This document shows positions 24,000 through 35,115 of a stretch of DNA of 64,000 nucleotides, piece after piece. This DNA comes from UBA1801 sp035353395 (GTDB lineage: Bacteria; Acidobacteriota; Holophagae; Holophagales; Holophagaceae). The notes under the pieces are model-generated. The model was not told the DNA's origin, made no database searches, and saw nothing but the letters and a program-made list of their open reading frames with translations. The position numbers and the translations under genes are program-made. Where the stretch lies: positions 1 to 64,000 of the forward strand of contig DAOPZL010000011.1 in assembly GCA_035353395.1 (NCBI GenBank). The letters are read 5' to 3'. Numbering within the stretch: the first letter of the stretch is position 1; the number at the start of each line of letters is the position of its first letter.

Positions 24000-25025
24000 C
24001 TAGAGCCGGTCGAAGCGGATCTCGATCTTCGCGGGCTTGGCCTTCGGAGCCTCGGCTTCCTTGGGCTCGCGATGCTCTCGGTGCTCGTGGCGCGGGTGTT
24101 CGCTCTTCTGGGGCTCGGGCTTCGGCTGCGGTTTCGGCTGGGGCTCGGGCTTCGGCTGCGATTTCGGCTGGGGCTGGGGTTGGGGCTGGGCGGGCTTGCC
24201 GGCCCAGGCGACCCCCACCTGCTTGATGCGGTCGATGAGCCGCTGGGGCTCGAGCACCTGGATGCCGTCGCCGAACTGCATGCACCATCGCGCAATGGCG
24301 CGGAGGTCGGTTCCCACGAAGGAGACCTGGGCCTTACCCTCCTCGAGATCCTCGATGCGGAAATCGGGGAATACGGCGGGGGCCTGCTTCACGGCGTAGA
24401 TCCACTGCTTGAGGAGGACGGCCTTCACGGGGATGGGTTCGCCTCCGAGCCAGCCGCCGACCTGATTGGCGGGCGTGCCTTCCTTGTAGGGTCCCTGGGC
24501 GGCGCGTCCCATGCCCTCCACGGGATTCACCTCGGCCAGCAGGTCCACGCGGTGGTGGCGCTCGGCGTTGTAGCGCCGGTCCCAGCCCCAGGCGAACCAG
24601 GCCTTGGTGAAGACGTCGAAGATGAGCTGGCGGGGTTCGAAGGTGCGCGGCGGATTGGCGTCCGTGTCCGCGAAGATGAACTCGACGGCCCGGCCCTCCT
24701 GGATGGCGCCCAGGATGGCCTGCACCTGCGGGGACAGGGAGATGGGCTCGGCCGCGGGGACGGGGGCTTCAGCCGCCAGGGGAGCCGGCTCGGATGCCGG
24801 CGTCTCGGGAGCGGCCGCCAGGGGGGCCTCGACGGCCTTGGGCTTCCGGCCGCGCTTGGCGCGCGGCGCAGGCTCGGGCGCGACTTCGACGGCGGCCGCG
24901 GCCTGGAGGGGTTCCGGGAGCTTCTCGGGCGGAGCGGCCTTCCTGGTGCGGGGCTTGGCGGCCTTCTTCACGGGGGGCTTTTCCTCGGTTGATTCAGGAC
25001 TCTTGATGCTCTTGCGAGGGGCCAT
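24000..25025 (-). CDS. WYL-domain protein with long charged/proline-rich tails
   Basis: Protein of 341 aa. The core (about 100-265) matches a WYL domain plus its C-terminal extension: AILGAIQEGRAVEFIF, RTFEPRQLIFDVFTKAWFAWGWD, HHRVDLLAEV, then VSFVGTDLRAIARWCMQFGDGIQVLEP. Unusually, no helix-turn-helix precedes it. Instead there is an Ala/Pro/Lys-rich disordered N-terminus (about 1-95) and a C-terminal tail of repeated QPKPEPQPKP blocks followed by HRHEHREHRE-like His/Arg/Glu runs. GTG at 25031 would add two residues; ATG at 25025 is used here. WYL domains usually bind ligands or nucleic acid in regulators; the role here is unknown. Confidence 0.8.
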   Translation of the reverse strand: MAPRKSIKSPESTEEKPPVKKAAKPRTRKAAPPEKLPEPLQAAAAVEVAPEPAPRAKRGRKPKAVEAPLAAAPETPASEPAPLAAEAPVPAAEPISLSPQVQAILGAIQEGRAVEFIFADTDANPPRTFEPRQLIFDVFTKAWFAWGWDRRYNAERHHRVDLLAEVNPVEGMGRAAQGPYKEGTPANQVGGWLGGEPIPVKAVLLKQWIYAVKQAPAVFPDFRIEDLEEGKAQVSFVGTDLRAIARWCMQFGDGIQVLEPQRLIDRIKQVGVAWAGKPAQPQPQPQPKSQPKPEPQPKPQPKPEPQKSEHPRHEHREHREPKEAEAPKAKPAKIEIRFDRL

Positions 25026-25113
25026 ATCCACTTTTCTCCAGGCTCCATCATGACTCCGGCCCGCCTCCGGCGTCTACAGGCCCGTTCGAGCCCGGTCCTG
25101 TCAACCTGGGAGG

Positions 25114-25989
25114 ATGCGAGCCGATCTCCGCTTCTGGTCCACCGTGGGAACCCACACGCTCCTGGCGGCGGGCATCTATCTGTTCGGGAGGCCGGCCACC
25201 CTGGAAATCCCGATCCTGGCCCTGGGGATGCTGCGCTTCACGGTGGCCGCGCTCGGCTTCCTGGTCCTCGCGAAGGTGCGCGGATACGACCTCGCGACCC
25301 CGTTCCGGCAGGACCGGGCCTCCTTCCTGCTGGGCGGGCTGCTGGGCGTCATCATGAACCAGGTGGTCTTCCTCTGGGGGCTGGAACTGACCTTGCCCGC
25401 CCACGCGGCCCTCCTCTACGCCCTCACGCCCACGATCGTGCTGCTGATCGGATGGCTGCGCGGGGTCGAGCGCCCCACCGCCAGGAAGGTCCTCGGGATC
25501 ACCCTGGCGTTCTCCGGGGTGCTGGTCCTGTTCACGGGGCGCCATGGAGCCACCTTGCCGCCCCGGTGGGTGCTCGGGGATGCCCTGCTGCTCCTGTCGG
25601 TGCTCTCCTGGGCCGGCTACACCGTCATCAGCAGCGCCCTCGTGAGGAACTACGGCTCCGAGCGGACGACGGCGCTCACGATCCTCGTGGGGTTCGCGCT
25701 CTTCCTTCCCCTGGGCTGCTTCGGCTTCGTGGGTTTCCATCCCGCGGCGCTGTCCGGGGCGGCCTGGTTCGGGGCCGGCTATCTCGGGGTGGTCGGCAGC
25801 GTGGTGATGTACCTCCTGTGGTTCAGCGCCCTCGGGTTGAGGGCGCCGAGCCGCGTGGCCATCGCAGCCAACGGCCAGCCCATCCTCACGGCCCTGGCGG
25901 GCTGGATCTTCTTCGGGCAGGCCGTGACGCCCTCCTTCGGGATCGGCGCCGCGCTGGTGATCGCCGGCGTGATCACCAGCCAGCTCTGA
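25114..25989 (+). CDS. EamA/DMT-family transporter
   Basis: Inner-membrane protein of 291 aa with ten predicted hydrophobic helices in two EamA halves (about 5-135 and 148-285). Typical elements are MNQVVFLWGLELTLPAHAALLYALTPT in the first half and SRVAIAANGQPILTALAGWIFFGQ in the second. The substrate is probably a metabolite for export, which cannot be narrowed further. GGGAGG sits directly against the ATG at 25114, so a slightly later start is possible. The gene converges on the recombinase gene with only two bases between stops. Confidence 0.9.
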   Translation: MRADLRFWSTVGTHTLLAAGIYLFGRPATLEIPILALGMLRFTVAALGFLVLAKVRGYDLATPFRQDRASFLLGGLLGVIMNQVVFLWGLELTLPAHAALLYALTPTIVLLIGWLRGVERPTARKVLGITLAFSGVLVLFTGRHGATLPPRWVLGDALLLLSVLSWAGYTVISSALVRNYGSERTTALTILVGFALFLPLGCFGFVGFHPAALSGAAWFGAGYLGVVGSVVMYLLWFSALGLRAPSRVAIAANGQPILTALAGWIFFGQAVTPSFGIGAALVIAGVITSQL

Positions 25990-25991
25990 GC

Positions 25992-26927
25992 CTATTCCGC
26001 CGAGCGGGGATGCATGCGGTCGTAGAGGGCCCGGAGGCGGGCCTGGTGGACGTGGGTGTAGATCTGCGTGGTGGAGATGTCCTTGTGGCCGAGCATGGCC
26101 TGGACGGCGCGCAGGTCGGCGCCGTGGTCCAGCAGGTGGGTCGCGAAGGCGTGGCGCAGGACGTGGGGACTCACGGCCGCCCGCGGGAGGCCGGCCTTCA
26201 CGGCGTAGTCCTTGATCAGCCGCCAGAGGTGCTGCCGGGTGAGCGGCTCCCCGAGGCGCCCGACGAAGAGGGCGCCGGTCCTCGGCTTGAAGCCCGGCCT
26301 GAGCCTGAGCCAGGCGCGGATCCAGTGCTCCGCGCTCTCGCCGAAGGGGACCAGGCGCTCCTTCCGGCCCTTGCCCATCACCTTCAGGAAGCCTTCGTCC
26401 AGGAAGACCGAGAGGGCCGGGATTTCCGCGAGTTCCGAGACCCGCAGGCCGGACGCGTAGAGCAGCTCCATCCAGGCCCGGTCCCTGGTGCCGAGGGGCG
26501 TGTCGAGGTCCGGGGCGGCCAGCAGGGCCTCCACCTGCGATTCGGACAAGGTCCGGGGCAGGATCCTGGGCGGCCGCGGCGGGCGCACGACGGCCTCCGG
26601 GCCGGCGGAGCCCTCCCCCTCCATCCGGAGGAAGGCCAGGAACTGGCGCAGCGCGGAAGAGAGCCTGGCGATGCTCCGGGAAGCCTTGCCTTCGCCGTGC
26701 TGGCCGACGAGGAACCGCGTCACGCCGTCCCGGTCCAGGTCGGCCGGCGCGGTCCCGCGTTCCGCGGCCCAGGCGGCCAGGTGGCGGAGGTCCGAGAGGT
26801 AGCCCGACACGGTATGTGAGGATAATCCGCGCTCCACGGCGAGGTATGTCTGGAATTCCGCCAGGGAACTGCTCCATCCCAGCGGCCAGCCGGTATCGGG
26901 TTCGGGGCTATCGGTTCGGCGAATCAT
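25992..26927 (-). CDS. XerC/XerD-type tyrosine recombinase
   Basis: Site-specific recombinase of 311 aa. The N-terminal SAM-like core-binding domain (about 20-108) is followed by the catalytic domain with Arg162 (LLYASGLRVSEL), Lys in VMGKGRKER, H255-x-x-R258 (HVLRHAFATHLLDHG), His281 (LGHKDISTT) and nucleophile Tyr290 (QIYTH). All catalytic residues are intact, fitting chromosome-dimer resolution. The ATG at 26927 is chosen because an upstream extension to 27029 is not family-like and would run into the acpP leader. No attachment site or phage genes are nearby, so it is likely the housekeeping Xer protein. Confidence 0.92.
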   Translation of the reverse strand: MIRRTDSPEPDTGWPLGWSSSLAEFQTYLAVERGLSSHTVSGYLSDLRHLAAWAAERGTAPADLDRDGVTRFLVGQHGEGKASRSIARLSSALRQFLAFLRMEGEGSAGPEAVVRPPRPPRILPRTLSESQVEALLAAPDLDTPLGTRDRAWMELLYASGLRVSELAEIPALSVFLDEGFLKVMGKGRKERLVPFGESAEHWIRAWLRLRPGFKPRTGALFVGRLGEPLTRQHLWRLIKDYAVKAGLPRAAVSPHVLRHAFATHLLDHGADLRAVQAMLGHKDISTTQIYTHVHQARLRALYDRMHPRSAE

Positions 26928-26998
26928 GAGGATCTGAACGGTGACTTGGCATCGCGATTTCGCTGTGATAGCCTCGCATGGTTTCGAGGAGAACAAGA

Positions 26999-27238
26999 AT
27001 GGCTGAAATTCGTAAGAAGGTGATCGCAATCATCGCCGAACAGCTTGCCAAACCCGAGGATTCCATTTCCGAGAGCAGCCACTTCGTTGACGACCTGGGC
27101 GCCGACAGTCTGGACACGGTGGAGATCATCATGGCCATCGAAGAAGCTTTCGGCCTCGAGATTCCGGAGAGCGAGCAGGAGAAGATCCGTACGGTCGGCG
27201 ATGCCATTTCCTACATCGAGAAGAATTCCAAGGCCTGA
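26999..27238 (+). CDS. acpP: Acyl carrier protein
   Basis: ACP of 79 aa for fatty-acid synthesis. The phosphopantetheine attachment motif FVDDLGADSLDTVEIIMA is canonical (Ser in DSL), and the protein is acidic, as expected. The start ATG follows TTTCGAGGAGAAC, a good ribosome-binding site. It is immediately upstream of fabF, the normal partner, and divergent from xerD. Confidence 0.97.
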   Translation: MAEIRKKVIAIIAEQLAKPEDSISESSHFVDDLGADSLDTVEIIMAIEEAFGLEIPESEQEKIRTVGDAISYIEKNSKA

Positions 27239-27261
27239 TGCCTTCGAGTCTTCGAGTCACG

Positions 27262-27289
27262 CGCCGCGGAGCCTCGTGCTCCCGCGGCG
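27262..27289 (+). terminator. Stem-loop in the acpP-fabF spacer
   Basis: CGCCGCGG pairs with CCGCGGCG across a 12-base loop, 24 bases after the acpP stop. A pyrimidine-rich stretch but no clean T-run follows. It may act as a partial terminator or mRNA stabiliser, allowing much more acpP than fabF product. Confidence 0.5.
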
Positions 27290-27391
27290 TATACCTGTTG
27301 ATGTGCGAGGCTGTCTTCCGCCGGGGCACATCCCAGTCGGGGCTGTCGTCCTGCCCCCGTGGCATCCTGGTGCCGCATTCGAGGTGACGCT

Positions 27392-28636
27392 ATGACATCC
27401 ATCCAACGACGCCGCGTCGTGATCACGGGCATGGGGACGATCAACCCTTGTGGCCTGAATGTTCCTGAGACATGGGAAGCCCTGCTCGCCGGCAAGAGCG
27501 GGATCGGGATGATCACGAAGTTCGATACCACGGACTTCGCCTGCAAGATCGCGGGAGAGGTCAAGGGCTTCGACCCCGATCCGTTCATCGAGAAGAAGGA
27601 ACAGAAGAAGATGGACATCTTCATCCAGTTCGCCATGGCGGCCGCCACCGAGGCCATGGAGGATTCCGGACTGGGGGCGATCGAGCTGTCCAAGGCCGAG
27701 CGCGAGCGCTTCGGCGTCAACATCGGCTCCGGCATCGGCGGCCTGGGCACGATCTGGGCCGAGGCCCACGGCTATCGTGGTCCGCGCCGCACCAGCCCCT
27801 TCTTCATCCCCAGCCTGATCGTCAACCTGGCGTCGGGCTACGTGAGCATCAAGTACGGCCTCCAGGGTCCCAACAGCGCCTGCGCCACCGCCTGCGCCAC
27901 GGGCACCCACTGCATCGGGGACGCGACCCGGCAGATCATGTTCGGCTATGCGGACCGCATGCTGGCAGGCGGCAGCGACTCGGTCATCAACGAGCTGGGC
28001 GTCGGCGGGTTCGCCGCCATGCGGGCCCTGTCCACCCGCAACGACGATCCCCAGAAGGCCAGCCGTCCCTTCGACAAGGACCGCGACGGGTTCGTCATGA
28101 GCGAAGGCTCGGGCATCGTGCTCCTGGAGGAGTACGAGATGGCCAAGGCCCGGGGAGCCAAGATCTACGCCGAGATCGTCGGCTTCGGCATGACGGGCGA
28201 CGCCAACCACATCACGGCGCCCAACGAGGACGGTCCGTCCCGCGCCATGCGCCTCGCCATCGAGGATGCCGGCATCACGCCCGGGCAGATCGGCTACATC
28301 AATGCCCACGGGACTTCCACCCCGCCGGGAGACAAGAACGAGTGCAGCGCCATCAAGCAGGTGCTCGGCGACCACGCGGCCGGAGTGAAGGTGAGTTCCA
28401 CCAAGTCCATGACCGGCCACCTCCTGGGGGCCGCGGGCGGACTGGAGACCATCGTGGTGGCCATGGCCCTGAGGACGGGCAAGATCCCGCCCACCATCAA
28501 CGTGGAGAACCAGGATCCCGACTGCGACCTGGATGTCTGCGCCAACGCCCCGTCCAGTTTCGACGGCGAGTATGCCCTCAACAACAACTTCGGGTTCGGC
28601 GGCACGAACGCCTGCGTGGTCCTGAAGAAGGTCTAG
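27392..28636 (+). CDS. fabF: 3-oxoacyl-[acyl-carrier-protein] synthase II
   Basis: Condensing enzyme of 414 aa that elongates acyl-ACP with malonyl-ACP. The thiolase-fold signatures are ITGMGTINPCG, the active-site Cys in NSACATACATGTH, catalytic His in INAHGTSTPPGD and His in STKSMTGHLLGAAGG, and the C-terminal NNNFGFGGTNA. Length and motifs are normal for KAS II. It is downstream of acpP in the usual pairing. The start at 27392 is preceded by GAGGTGACGCT. A strong terminator follows. Confidence 0.97.
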   Translation: MTSIQRRRVVITGMGTINPCGLNVPETWEALLAGKSGIGMITKFDTTDFACKIAGEVKGFDPDPFIEKKEQKKMDIFIQFAMAAATEAMEDSGLGAIELSKAERERFGVNIGSGIGGLGTIWAEAHGYRGPRRTSPFFIPSLIVNLASGYVSIKYGLQGPNSACATACATGTHCIGDATRQIMFGYADRMLAGGSDSVINELGVGGFAAMRALSTRNDDPQKASRPFDKDRDGFVMSEGSGIVLLEEYEMAKARGAKIYAEIVGFGMTGDANHITAPNEDGPSRAMRLAIEDAGITPGQIGYINAHGTSTPPGDKNECSAIKQVLGDHAAGVKVSSTKSMTGHLLGAAGGLETIVVAMALRTGKIPPTINVENQDPDCDLDVCANAPSSFDGEYALNNNFGFGGTNACVVLKKV

Positions 28637-28656
28637 GGCCCGGCCGGAAGGCGGGA

Positions 28657-28692
28657 AAGCGAGGCCGGGAGCCGCAGCTCCCGGCCTCGCTT
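28657..28692. terminator. Bidirectional terminator between fabF and MCP gene
   Basis: A 16-bp perfect stem (AAGCGAGGCCGGGAGC and its complement) with a CGCA tetraloop, followed by CTTCT on the plus strand. It lies between the convergent fabF and chemoreceptor stops and can serve both. Confidence 0.9.
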
Positions 28693-28697
28693 CTTCT

Positions 28698-30311
28698 CTA
28701 CACCTGGAAGACGGCGACCTGCCTGGCCAGGGTCTCGGCCACGGTCGCCAGCTCCCTCGCGGTCCGCGCGACTTCCTCGGTGGTGGCCGAGAGCTGCGTG
28801 GTGGCGGAGGCCGTCTGGATGGATTCGTTGACGCCGCGCTCCACCTGCCGCGCGGCCTCCTCGCCGGTCCGGCTCTGTTCCGCCGTGGCCTGGGCGATGT
28901 GGGTGGCGAGGCGGCCGAAGGCCGTGAGGTTCTTGCGAATGGTCTCGAGGGCGTGCACGGTGGACTCGACGGTGCTGCCGCCGCGGTCCACGGCCTCCTT
29001 GGCCTCCTGGATGAGGAGGTTCACTTCCTTGGCGGCGCTGCCGGAACGCTCCGCCAGCTTGCGGACTTCCTCGGCCACCACGGCGAAGCCCTTGCCCATC
29101 TCCCCGGCCTTGGCGGCTTCGATCGCGGCGTTCAGGCTGAGGAGGTTGGTCTGACGGGCGATCTCCTGGATGACCACGACGGCCTGGGAGATGGCAGCCG
29201 CCGTCCGGGTGATGCCGGCCATCGCCTCGGTGGTGTCGCCCCCCGCCGCGGTGCCCTGTTCGGCGGCCTTCTGGGCGTCCACCAGCCGGGTCTGGGTCTC
29301 CTGGGCGCCGGAAGCGACCTCGGAGATGCTGGCGGAAAGCTCGTTGATGGCGGCCGCCATCTGCTCGGCTCCCTCCTTCTGGACGTTCGTGCTCTTGGCG
29401 ATGGTGTCCGTGGTGGCGGACATCTGGTCCGCCGCCGCAGAAAGCTCCTGGGAACCGCTGGCCACCCGGTCCACGGCGGACTTGATGGTGTCCATGGTCT
29501 GCTGGAGCTTGTCCCCCATCTGGTTGAGGGTCTTGGCCATGGAGCCGAACTCGTCCTGCGTGCGCAGCTGGCTCCTGGCCCGGAGATCCCCGTTGGCCGT
29601 GGCCTGGAGCACCGTCGAGAACTCCTGGAGAGGCTTGCTGATGCTGCGGTACAGGGTGACGGCCAGGGCGAAGCTCAGCAGGACGGCGAGCCCGCTCACG
29701 GCCAGCGTCGTGATCATGGTTCGCCGGTAGGCGCCGGCGATGGTGCCGATGGCGCCCTTGGCCTGGGCCAGGTGGCCGTCCACCAGCTTGGTCACCGTCT
29801 GGCTCATGGTGGCCTCGACGGGCATGAACTCGCTGTGGATGAGCGAGGAGGCCTCGTCCTTCTGGCCCGCCTTGGAGGCGGGAAGGACCTCCTGGTCCCG
29901 GATCATCTTCATGGACGCGTAGGTGGAGAGCAGCTCCGCGCTGCCCCGCTTGTCCGCGTCGGTCATGGGCCCGTGGGAGGTGTCCACGGTCTTGAGGAAC
30001 TGGATCATCTGCCGCTCGAACTCCCCGTCGTAGTACTTGCAGAGGGCGTCGTTCCTGGCCATGTCGTTCTCGTCCTTCGTGATGAGATGGGCGAGTGTGG
30101 TGTACTGCATGCGGAGCCGGGCCGTGTTGCCCTGGCTCAGCTGGATGATGGGCGTGAGCTGCTCGTCGAACATGCCCTTGGCCTTCTGGAAGGAGGCCCG
30201 CAGGCTCCAGAGGCTGAACACCATGAGCCCCATCAGGCACGCCAGGATCAGCCCGAAGGAGATCATCAGGCGAAATCTCACCGACAAGTTCCTGAACCAC
30301 CCCATGCCCAT
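28698..30311 (-). CDS. Methyl-accepting chemotaxis protein (membrane)
   Basis: Chemoreceptor of 537 aa. TM1 (about 10-33) is followed by a periplasmic four-helix-bundle sensor domain (about 35-190) without PAS features, TM2 (about 192-213), HAMP (about 215-268) and the long cytoplasmic signalling coiled coil. The hairpin tip motif is EIARQTNLLSLNAAIEAAKAG with FAVVAEEVRKLAERS. The start ATG at 30311 has GAGGAGGGC upstream. It has no C-terminal CheR pentapeptide. Its ligand is unknown and no che genes are adjacent. Confidence 0.95.
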   Translation of the reverse strand: MGMGWFRNLSVRFRLMISFGLILACLMGLMVFSLWSLRASFQKAKGMFDEQLTPIIQLSQGNTARLRMQYTTLAHLITKDENDMARNDALCKYYDGEFERQMIQFLKTVDTSHGPMTDADKRGSAELLSTYASMKMIRDQEVLPASKAGQKDEASSLIHSEFMPVEATMSQTVTKLVDGHLAQAKGAIGTIAGAYRRTMITTLAVSGLAVLLSFALAVTLYRSISKPLQEFSTVLQATANGDLRARSQLRTQDEFGSMAKTLNQMGDKLQQTMDTIKSAVDRVASGSQELSAAADQMSATTDTIAKSTNVQKEGAEQMAAAINELSASISEVASGAQETQTRLVDAQKAAEQGTAAGGDTTEAMAGITRTAAAISQAVVVIQEIARQTNLLSLNAAIEAAKAGEMGKGFAVVAEEVRKLAERSGSAAKEVNLLIQEAKEAVDRGGSTVESTVHALETIRKNLTAFGRLATHIAQATAEQSRTGEEAARQVERGVNESIQTASATTQLSATTEEVARTARELATVAETLARQVAVFQV

Positions 30312-30452
30312 CCGAGTGCCCTCCTCAACTGGTATTAAACATGTCAGAATCGCGTAAAAGCATAGTCGATGCCGTCTTCGGGCGCTAATCATTTCGAGCG
30401 CCCCCGGCGGATTTTCGGAAGGGCCTGCCGGAGTAGGCGATAAAATCACGGA

Positions 30453-32498
<2,046 letters not shown>

Positions 32499-32523
32499 GC
32501 GGCGGCCCGCCGCGCGCGGAACT

Positions 32524-33498
32524 TCAGCCGCGGCCCTGCCTGGCAAGCTCGGTCCAGATGAGGGCGCCGGCGCCCAGGACGCCGGCCCGCCCCTCGGGGA
32601 TGCCCGAGGGGAGCAGTTTCACGGTCCCGCGGTAGATGTTCAGCAGGTTCTCCTCCAGGGCGCGCCGCACCGGCTTGAAGAGGAGGTCCCCCGCGGAGGT
32701 CAGGCCGCCGAAGAGGAAGATCGCTTCCGGGCTCGTGTAGGCCACGGCGTCCGCCAGCTTCCTGCCGAGGATCCCGCCGGTGATCTCGAACCCTTCCAGG
32801 GCGATGGGGTCCCCGTGCCGCGCCGCCTCGAAGATCATCCTCGCGCTGAGGTCCTCGAGCGCCTTGCCGCGAAGCGGACTGGGATCGCTCCTGCGGGTCA
32901 GCAGCTCGGTCACGGTGAGCCGGAGGCCCGTCGCGGACGCGTACACCTCCAGGCATCCGCGGCGGCCGCATCCGCACGGCCGGCCGGCGGGATCCACGAT
33001 GGTGTGGCCGATCTCCCCGGCGAAGCCGCTGGCGCCGTAGACCATCTCCCCGTTCACGACGATGCCGCTGCCGAGGCCGGTGCCCAGGGTGATGACGATG
33101 AAGTCCCGCATGCCCTGGGCGGCGCCGAAGAGCATCTCCCCGAGCGCCGCGGCGTTGGCGTCGTTGGTGGCGGCGATGGGCACCGGGTAGTAGGGCTGCA
33201 GTTCGGCCCGGATGTCGACCCAGTCCCAGCTCAGGTTGGGAGGCTGCTCGATGGTCCCCTTGTGGTAGTTGGCGTTGGGGGCTCCGATCCCCACGCCCAG
33301 CAGGCGGTGGGGGCCGGCCAGGGTGCTCCGGAGCTGCTCCGCGTGCGCGTTCAGCCGCCCGAAGAAGGTCGCCGGCGACTCGTCGGAGCGGGTGGGCATG
33401 ACGGTCTCCGCCAGGCAGCCGCCCCGGCGGTCGACATATCCCATCTTGGTGTTCGTGCCGCCGATGTCGATGCCGAGCACGATGTCTGTGTGGACCAT
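32524..33498 (-). CDS. ROK-family sugar kinase (glucokinase-like)
   Basis: Kinase of 324 aa. The N-terminal phosphate-binding motif GIDIGGTNTKMGYVD, the glycan/zinc region GFAGEIGHTIVD with CGCGRRGCLE (three Cys plus the His for structural zinc) and the adenosine motif FLFGGLTSAGD are all ROK hallmarks. It has no N-terminal helix-turn-helix, so it is a kinase and not a NagC/XylR-type repressor. The start at 33498 is MVHTDIVLGIDIGG; a longer frame extends upstream without family similarity. It probably phosphorylates glucose or a related hexose. Confidence 0.92.
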   Translation of the reverse strand: MVHTDIVLGIDIGGTNTKMGYVDRRGGCLAETVMPTRSDESPATFFGRLNAHAEQLRSTLAGPHRLLGVGIGAPNANYHKGTIEQPPNLSWDWVDIRAELQPYYPVPIAATNDANAAALGEMLFGAAQGMRDFIVITLGTGLGSGIVVNGEMVYGASGFAGEIGHTIVDPAGRPCGCGRRGCLEVYASATGLRLTVTELLTRRSDPSPLRGKALEDLSARMIFEAARHGDPIALEGFEITGGILGRKLADAVAYTSPEAIFLFGGLTSAGDLLFKPVRRALEENLLNIYRGTVKLLPSGIPEGRAGVLGAGALIWTELARQGRG

Positions 33499-33749
33499 GG
33501 TCGCCTTCCGGAGCGCAGGATGCGTGGGTGCAGATCCGCATTCTACGCAGGTTCGGAAGAAACGGGGCAGGGCGCTCAGCCGCCTGGGGGCCTGTCCGAC
33601 AAGGCCGCGAGTGCGGCTATACTGGACTCCTGAGGCACGGTGGCCCGCGAGTGGCTCGCAGGGCGTCCCTGCAGGACTCAACGTGCGCGTCCGTGCCGCG
33701 CCGCCGCGCTGGACGCAGTGTTCCACCGCGCTCCAACCGTGAGGGCTCC

Positions 33750-34661
33750 ATGAATTCCCGAATGGCGACATTGAAAGCGGATGGCCTGCTGCTGCTGACG
33801 GCGGTCATCTGGGGCTTCGCCTTCGTGGCGCAGCGCAAGGGCATGGACGACATCGGCCCGCTCGCCTTCAGCGCCGCGAGGTTCGCGCTGGGCGCGCTGT
33901 CGCTGCTGCCCGTCCTGATCCTCGACAAGCGCAGGCAGGGGCGCGCCGGCGAAGCGGCTCCCTCCCCCGGGAAGCTGAGCCCCTGGACCCGCCTGTCCTG
34001 GTCCGTGGTCGCCGGAACGGTGCTGTTCGTGGCGGCCTCCCTCCAGCAGATCGGACTGGTGAGCACCACGGCGGGCAACGCCGGCTTCATCACCTGCCTC
34101 TACGTGGTCATCGTGCCCATGATCGGGGCCTTCATGGGACGGTCCACGAGCACCCGGATCTGGATCGGGGCCGTGCTGGCCTTGATCGGACTCTACATCC
34201 TGAGCATCGGCGCCGGCTTCACGCTCGCCCCGGGCGATTCCCTGGAGCTCCTCGGCGCCTTCTTCTGGGCCGGCCACATCCTCATCATCGGCCACGCCTG
34301 CTCCCGGATGAACGCCCTCGAGCTTTCCGTGGGGCAGTTCGTCACCTGCTCGCTCCTCAGCCTGGTCGTGGCCCTGATCCACGAGCCCGCCCCCTTCGCC
34401 GGGCTCCTTCCCGCCGCGATCCCCATCCTCTACGGCGGCATCCTGTCGACCTGCGTGGCCTACACCTTCCAGATCATCGGCCAGCGCACGGCCCACCCGG
34501 CCCATGCCTCCATCATCTTCTCGATGGAAGGTTTCTTCGCGGCCGTCGGCGGGGTCCTGATCCTTCACGAACCCCTCACCACCCGCCTGGTGATCGGCGG
34601 CCTGCTCATGCTCGCGGGCATGATCTGCTCCCAGCTGGAGCCGAGGAAGTCCGCCGGGTGA
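33750..34661 (+). CDS. EamA/DMT-family transporter
   Basis: Membrane protein of 303 aa with ten hydrophobic helices in two EamA repeats. It begins LLLLTAVIWGFAFVAQRKGMD, typical of the family, and has the inter-repeat QQIGLVSTTAGNAGFITCLYVV and the late AHASIIFSMEGFFAAVGGVLILHE signature. A cytoplasmic Ser/Pro/Arg-rich loop (about 55-78) separates helices 2 and 3. A GAGGG sits six bases before the ATG. The substrate is unknown. It is not closely similar to the other EamA protein at 25114. Confidence 0.9.
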   Translation: MNSRMATLKADGLLLLTAVIWGFAFVAQRKGMDDIGPLAFSAARFALGALSLLPVLILDKRRQGRAGEAAPSPGKLSPWTRLSWSVVAGTVLFVAASLQQIGLVSTTAGNAGFITCLYVVIVPMIGAFMGRSTSTRIWIGAVLALIGLYILSIGAGFTLAPGDSLELLGAFFWAGHILIIGHACSRMNALELSVGQFVTCSLLSLVVALIHEPAPFAGLLPAAIPILYGGILSTCVAYTFQIIGQRTAHPAHASIIFSMEGFFAAVGGVLILHEPLTTRLVIGGLLMLAGMICSQLEPRKSAG

Positions 34662-34698
34662 CAAGAGGCTGTATCTCCCCCGCGGGATCAGGACCATA

Positions 34699-35115
34699 AT
34701 GCTGGGAATCCTCCCCGAGGCGCCCATGCCGCTCGTACTCCAGATCGTCCTGTGCCTGGCCGTGATCGTCCTCACCGTCTTCCTGGTCCTGCTGCTGGTC
34801 CAGGCGCGCCGGACCGCCAAGGCGGTCGAGCGCCTGGCGGAAAGCGCCGCCCAGGACCTGCGCCAGGTCTCCGGCGACCTCCACGAGATCCGGACGCGGG
34901 TGGACGGGATCGCGGGATCCGTCATGAACGTCATCGAACCTCCCTCGGTGCTGTCCCAGGTGGTGACGGGCGTAGTCAGGGCCGTTCCCGCTTTATTCCA
35001 TCGCCGGGCGGATTCCCTGGATATTTTCGAATCGCTCGTGACAGGCGTCGAGACCGCCCTACATTTGTTTCGAAGCCACAAGGCCGATTTGCCCAAGGAG
35101 GAAACCGATGAGTGA
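34699..35115 (+). CDS. DUF948/YtxG-like membrane protein
   Basis: Protein of 138 aa with one N-terminal membrane helix (about 12-33, LVLQIVLCLAVIVLTVFLVLLL), then a predicted coiled coil (about 34-75, ARRTAKAVERLAESAAQDLRQ) and an amphipathic C-terminus. This resembles DUF948 proteins, the YtxG-like partners of YtxH in stress-associated operons. ATG 34726 is an equally plausible start (GAGG six bases upstream). It overlaps the next gene by eight bases. Confidence 0.75.
   Translation: MLGILPEAPMPLVLQIVLCLAVIVLTVFLVLLLVQARRTAKAVERLAESAAQDLRQVSGDLHEIRTRVDGIAGSVMNVIEPPSVLSQVVTGVVRAVPALFHRRADSLDIFESLVTGVETALHLFRSHKADLPKEETDE

Noticed and set aside
25992..26927. Phage or integrative-element integrase
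   Set aside because: The protein is a compact Xer-type recombinase. There are no att repeats, tRNA or phage genes around it, and the neighbours are housekeeping genes.
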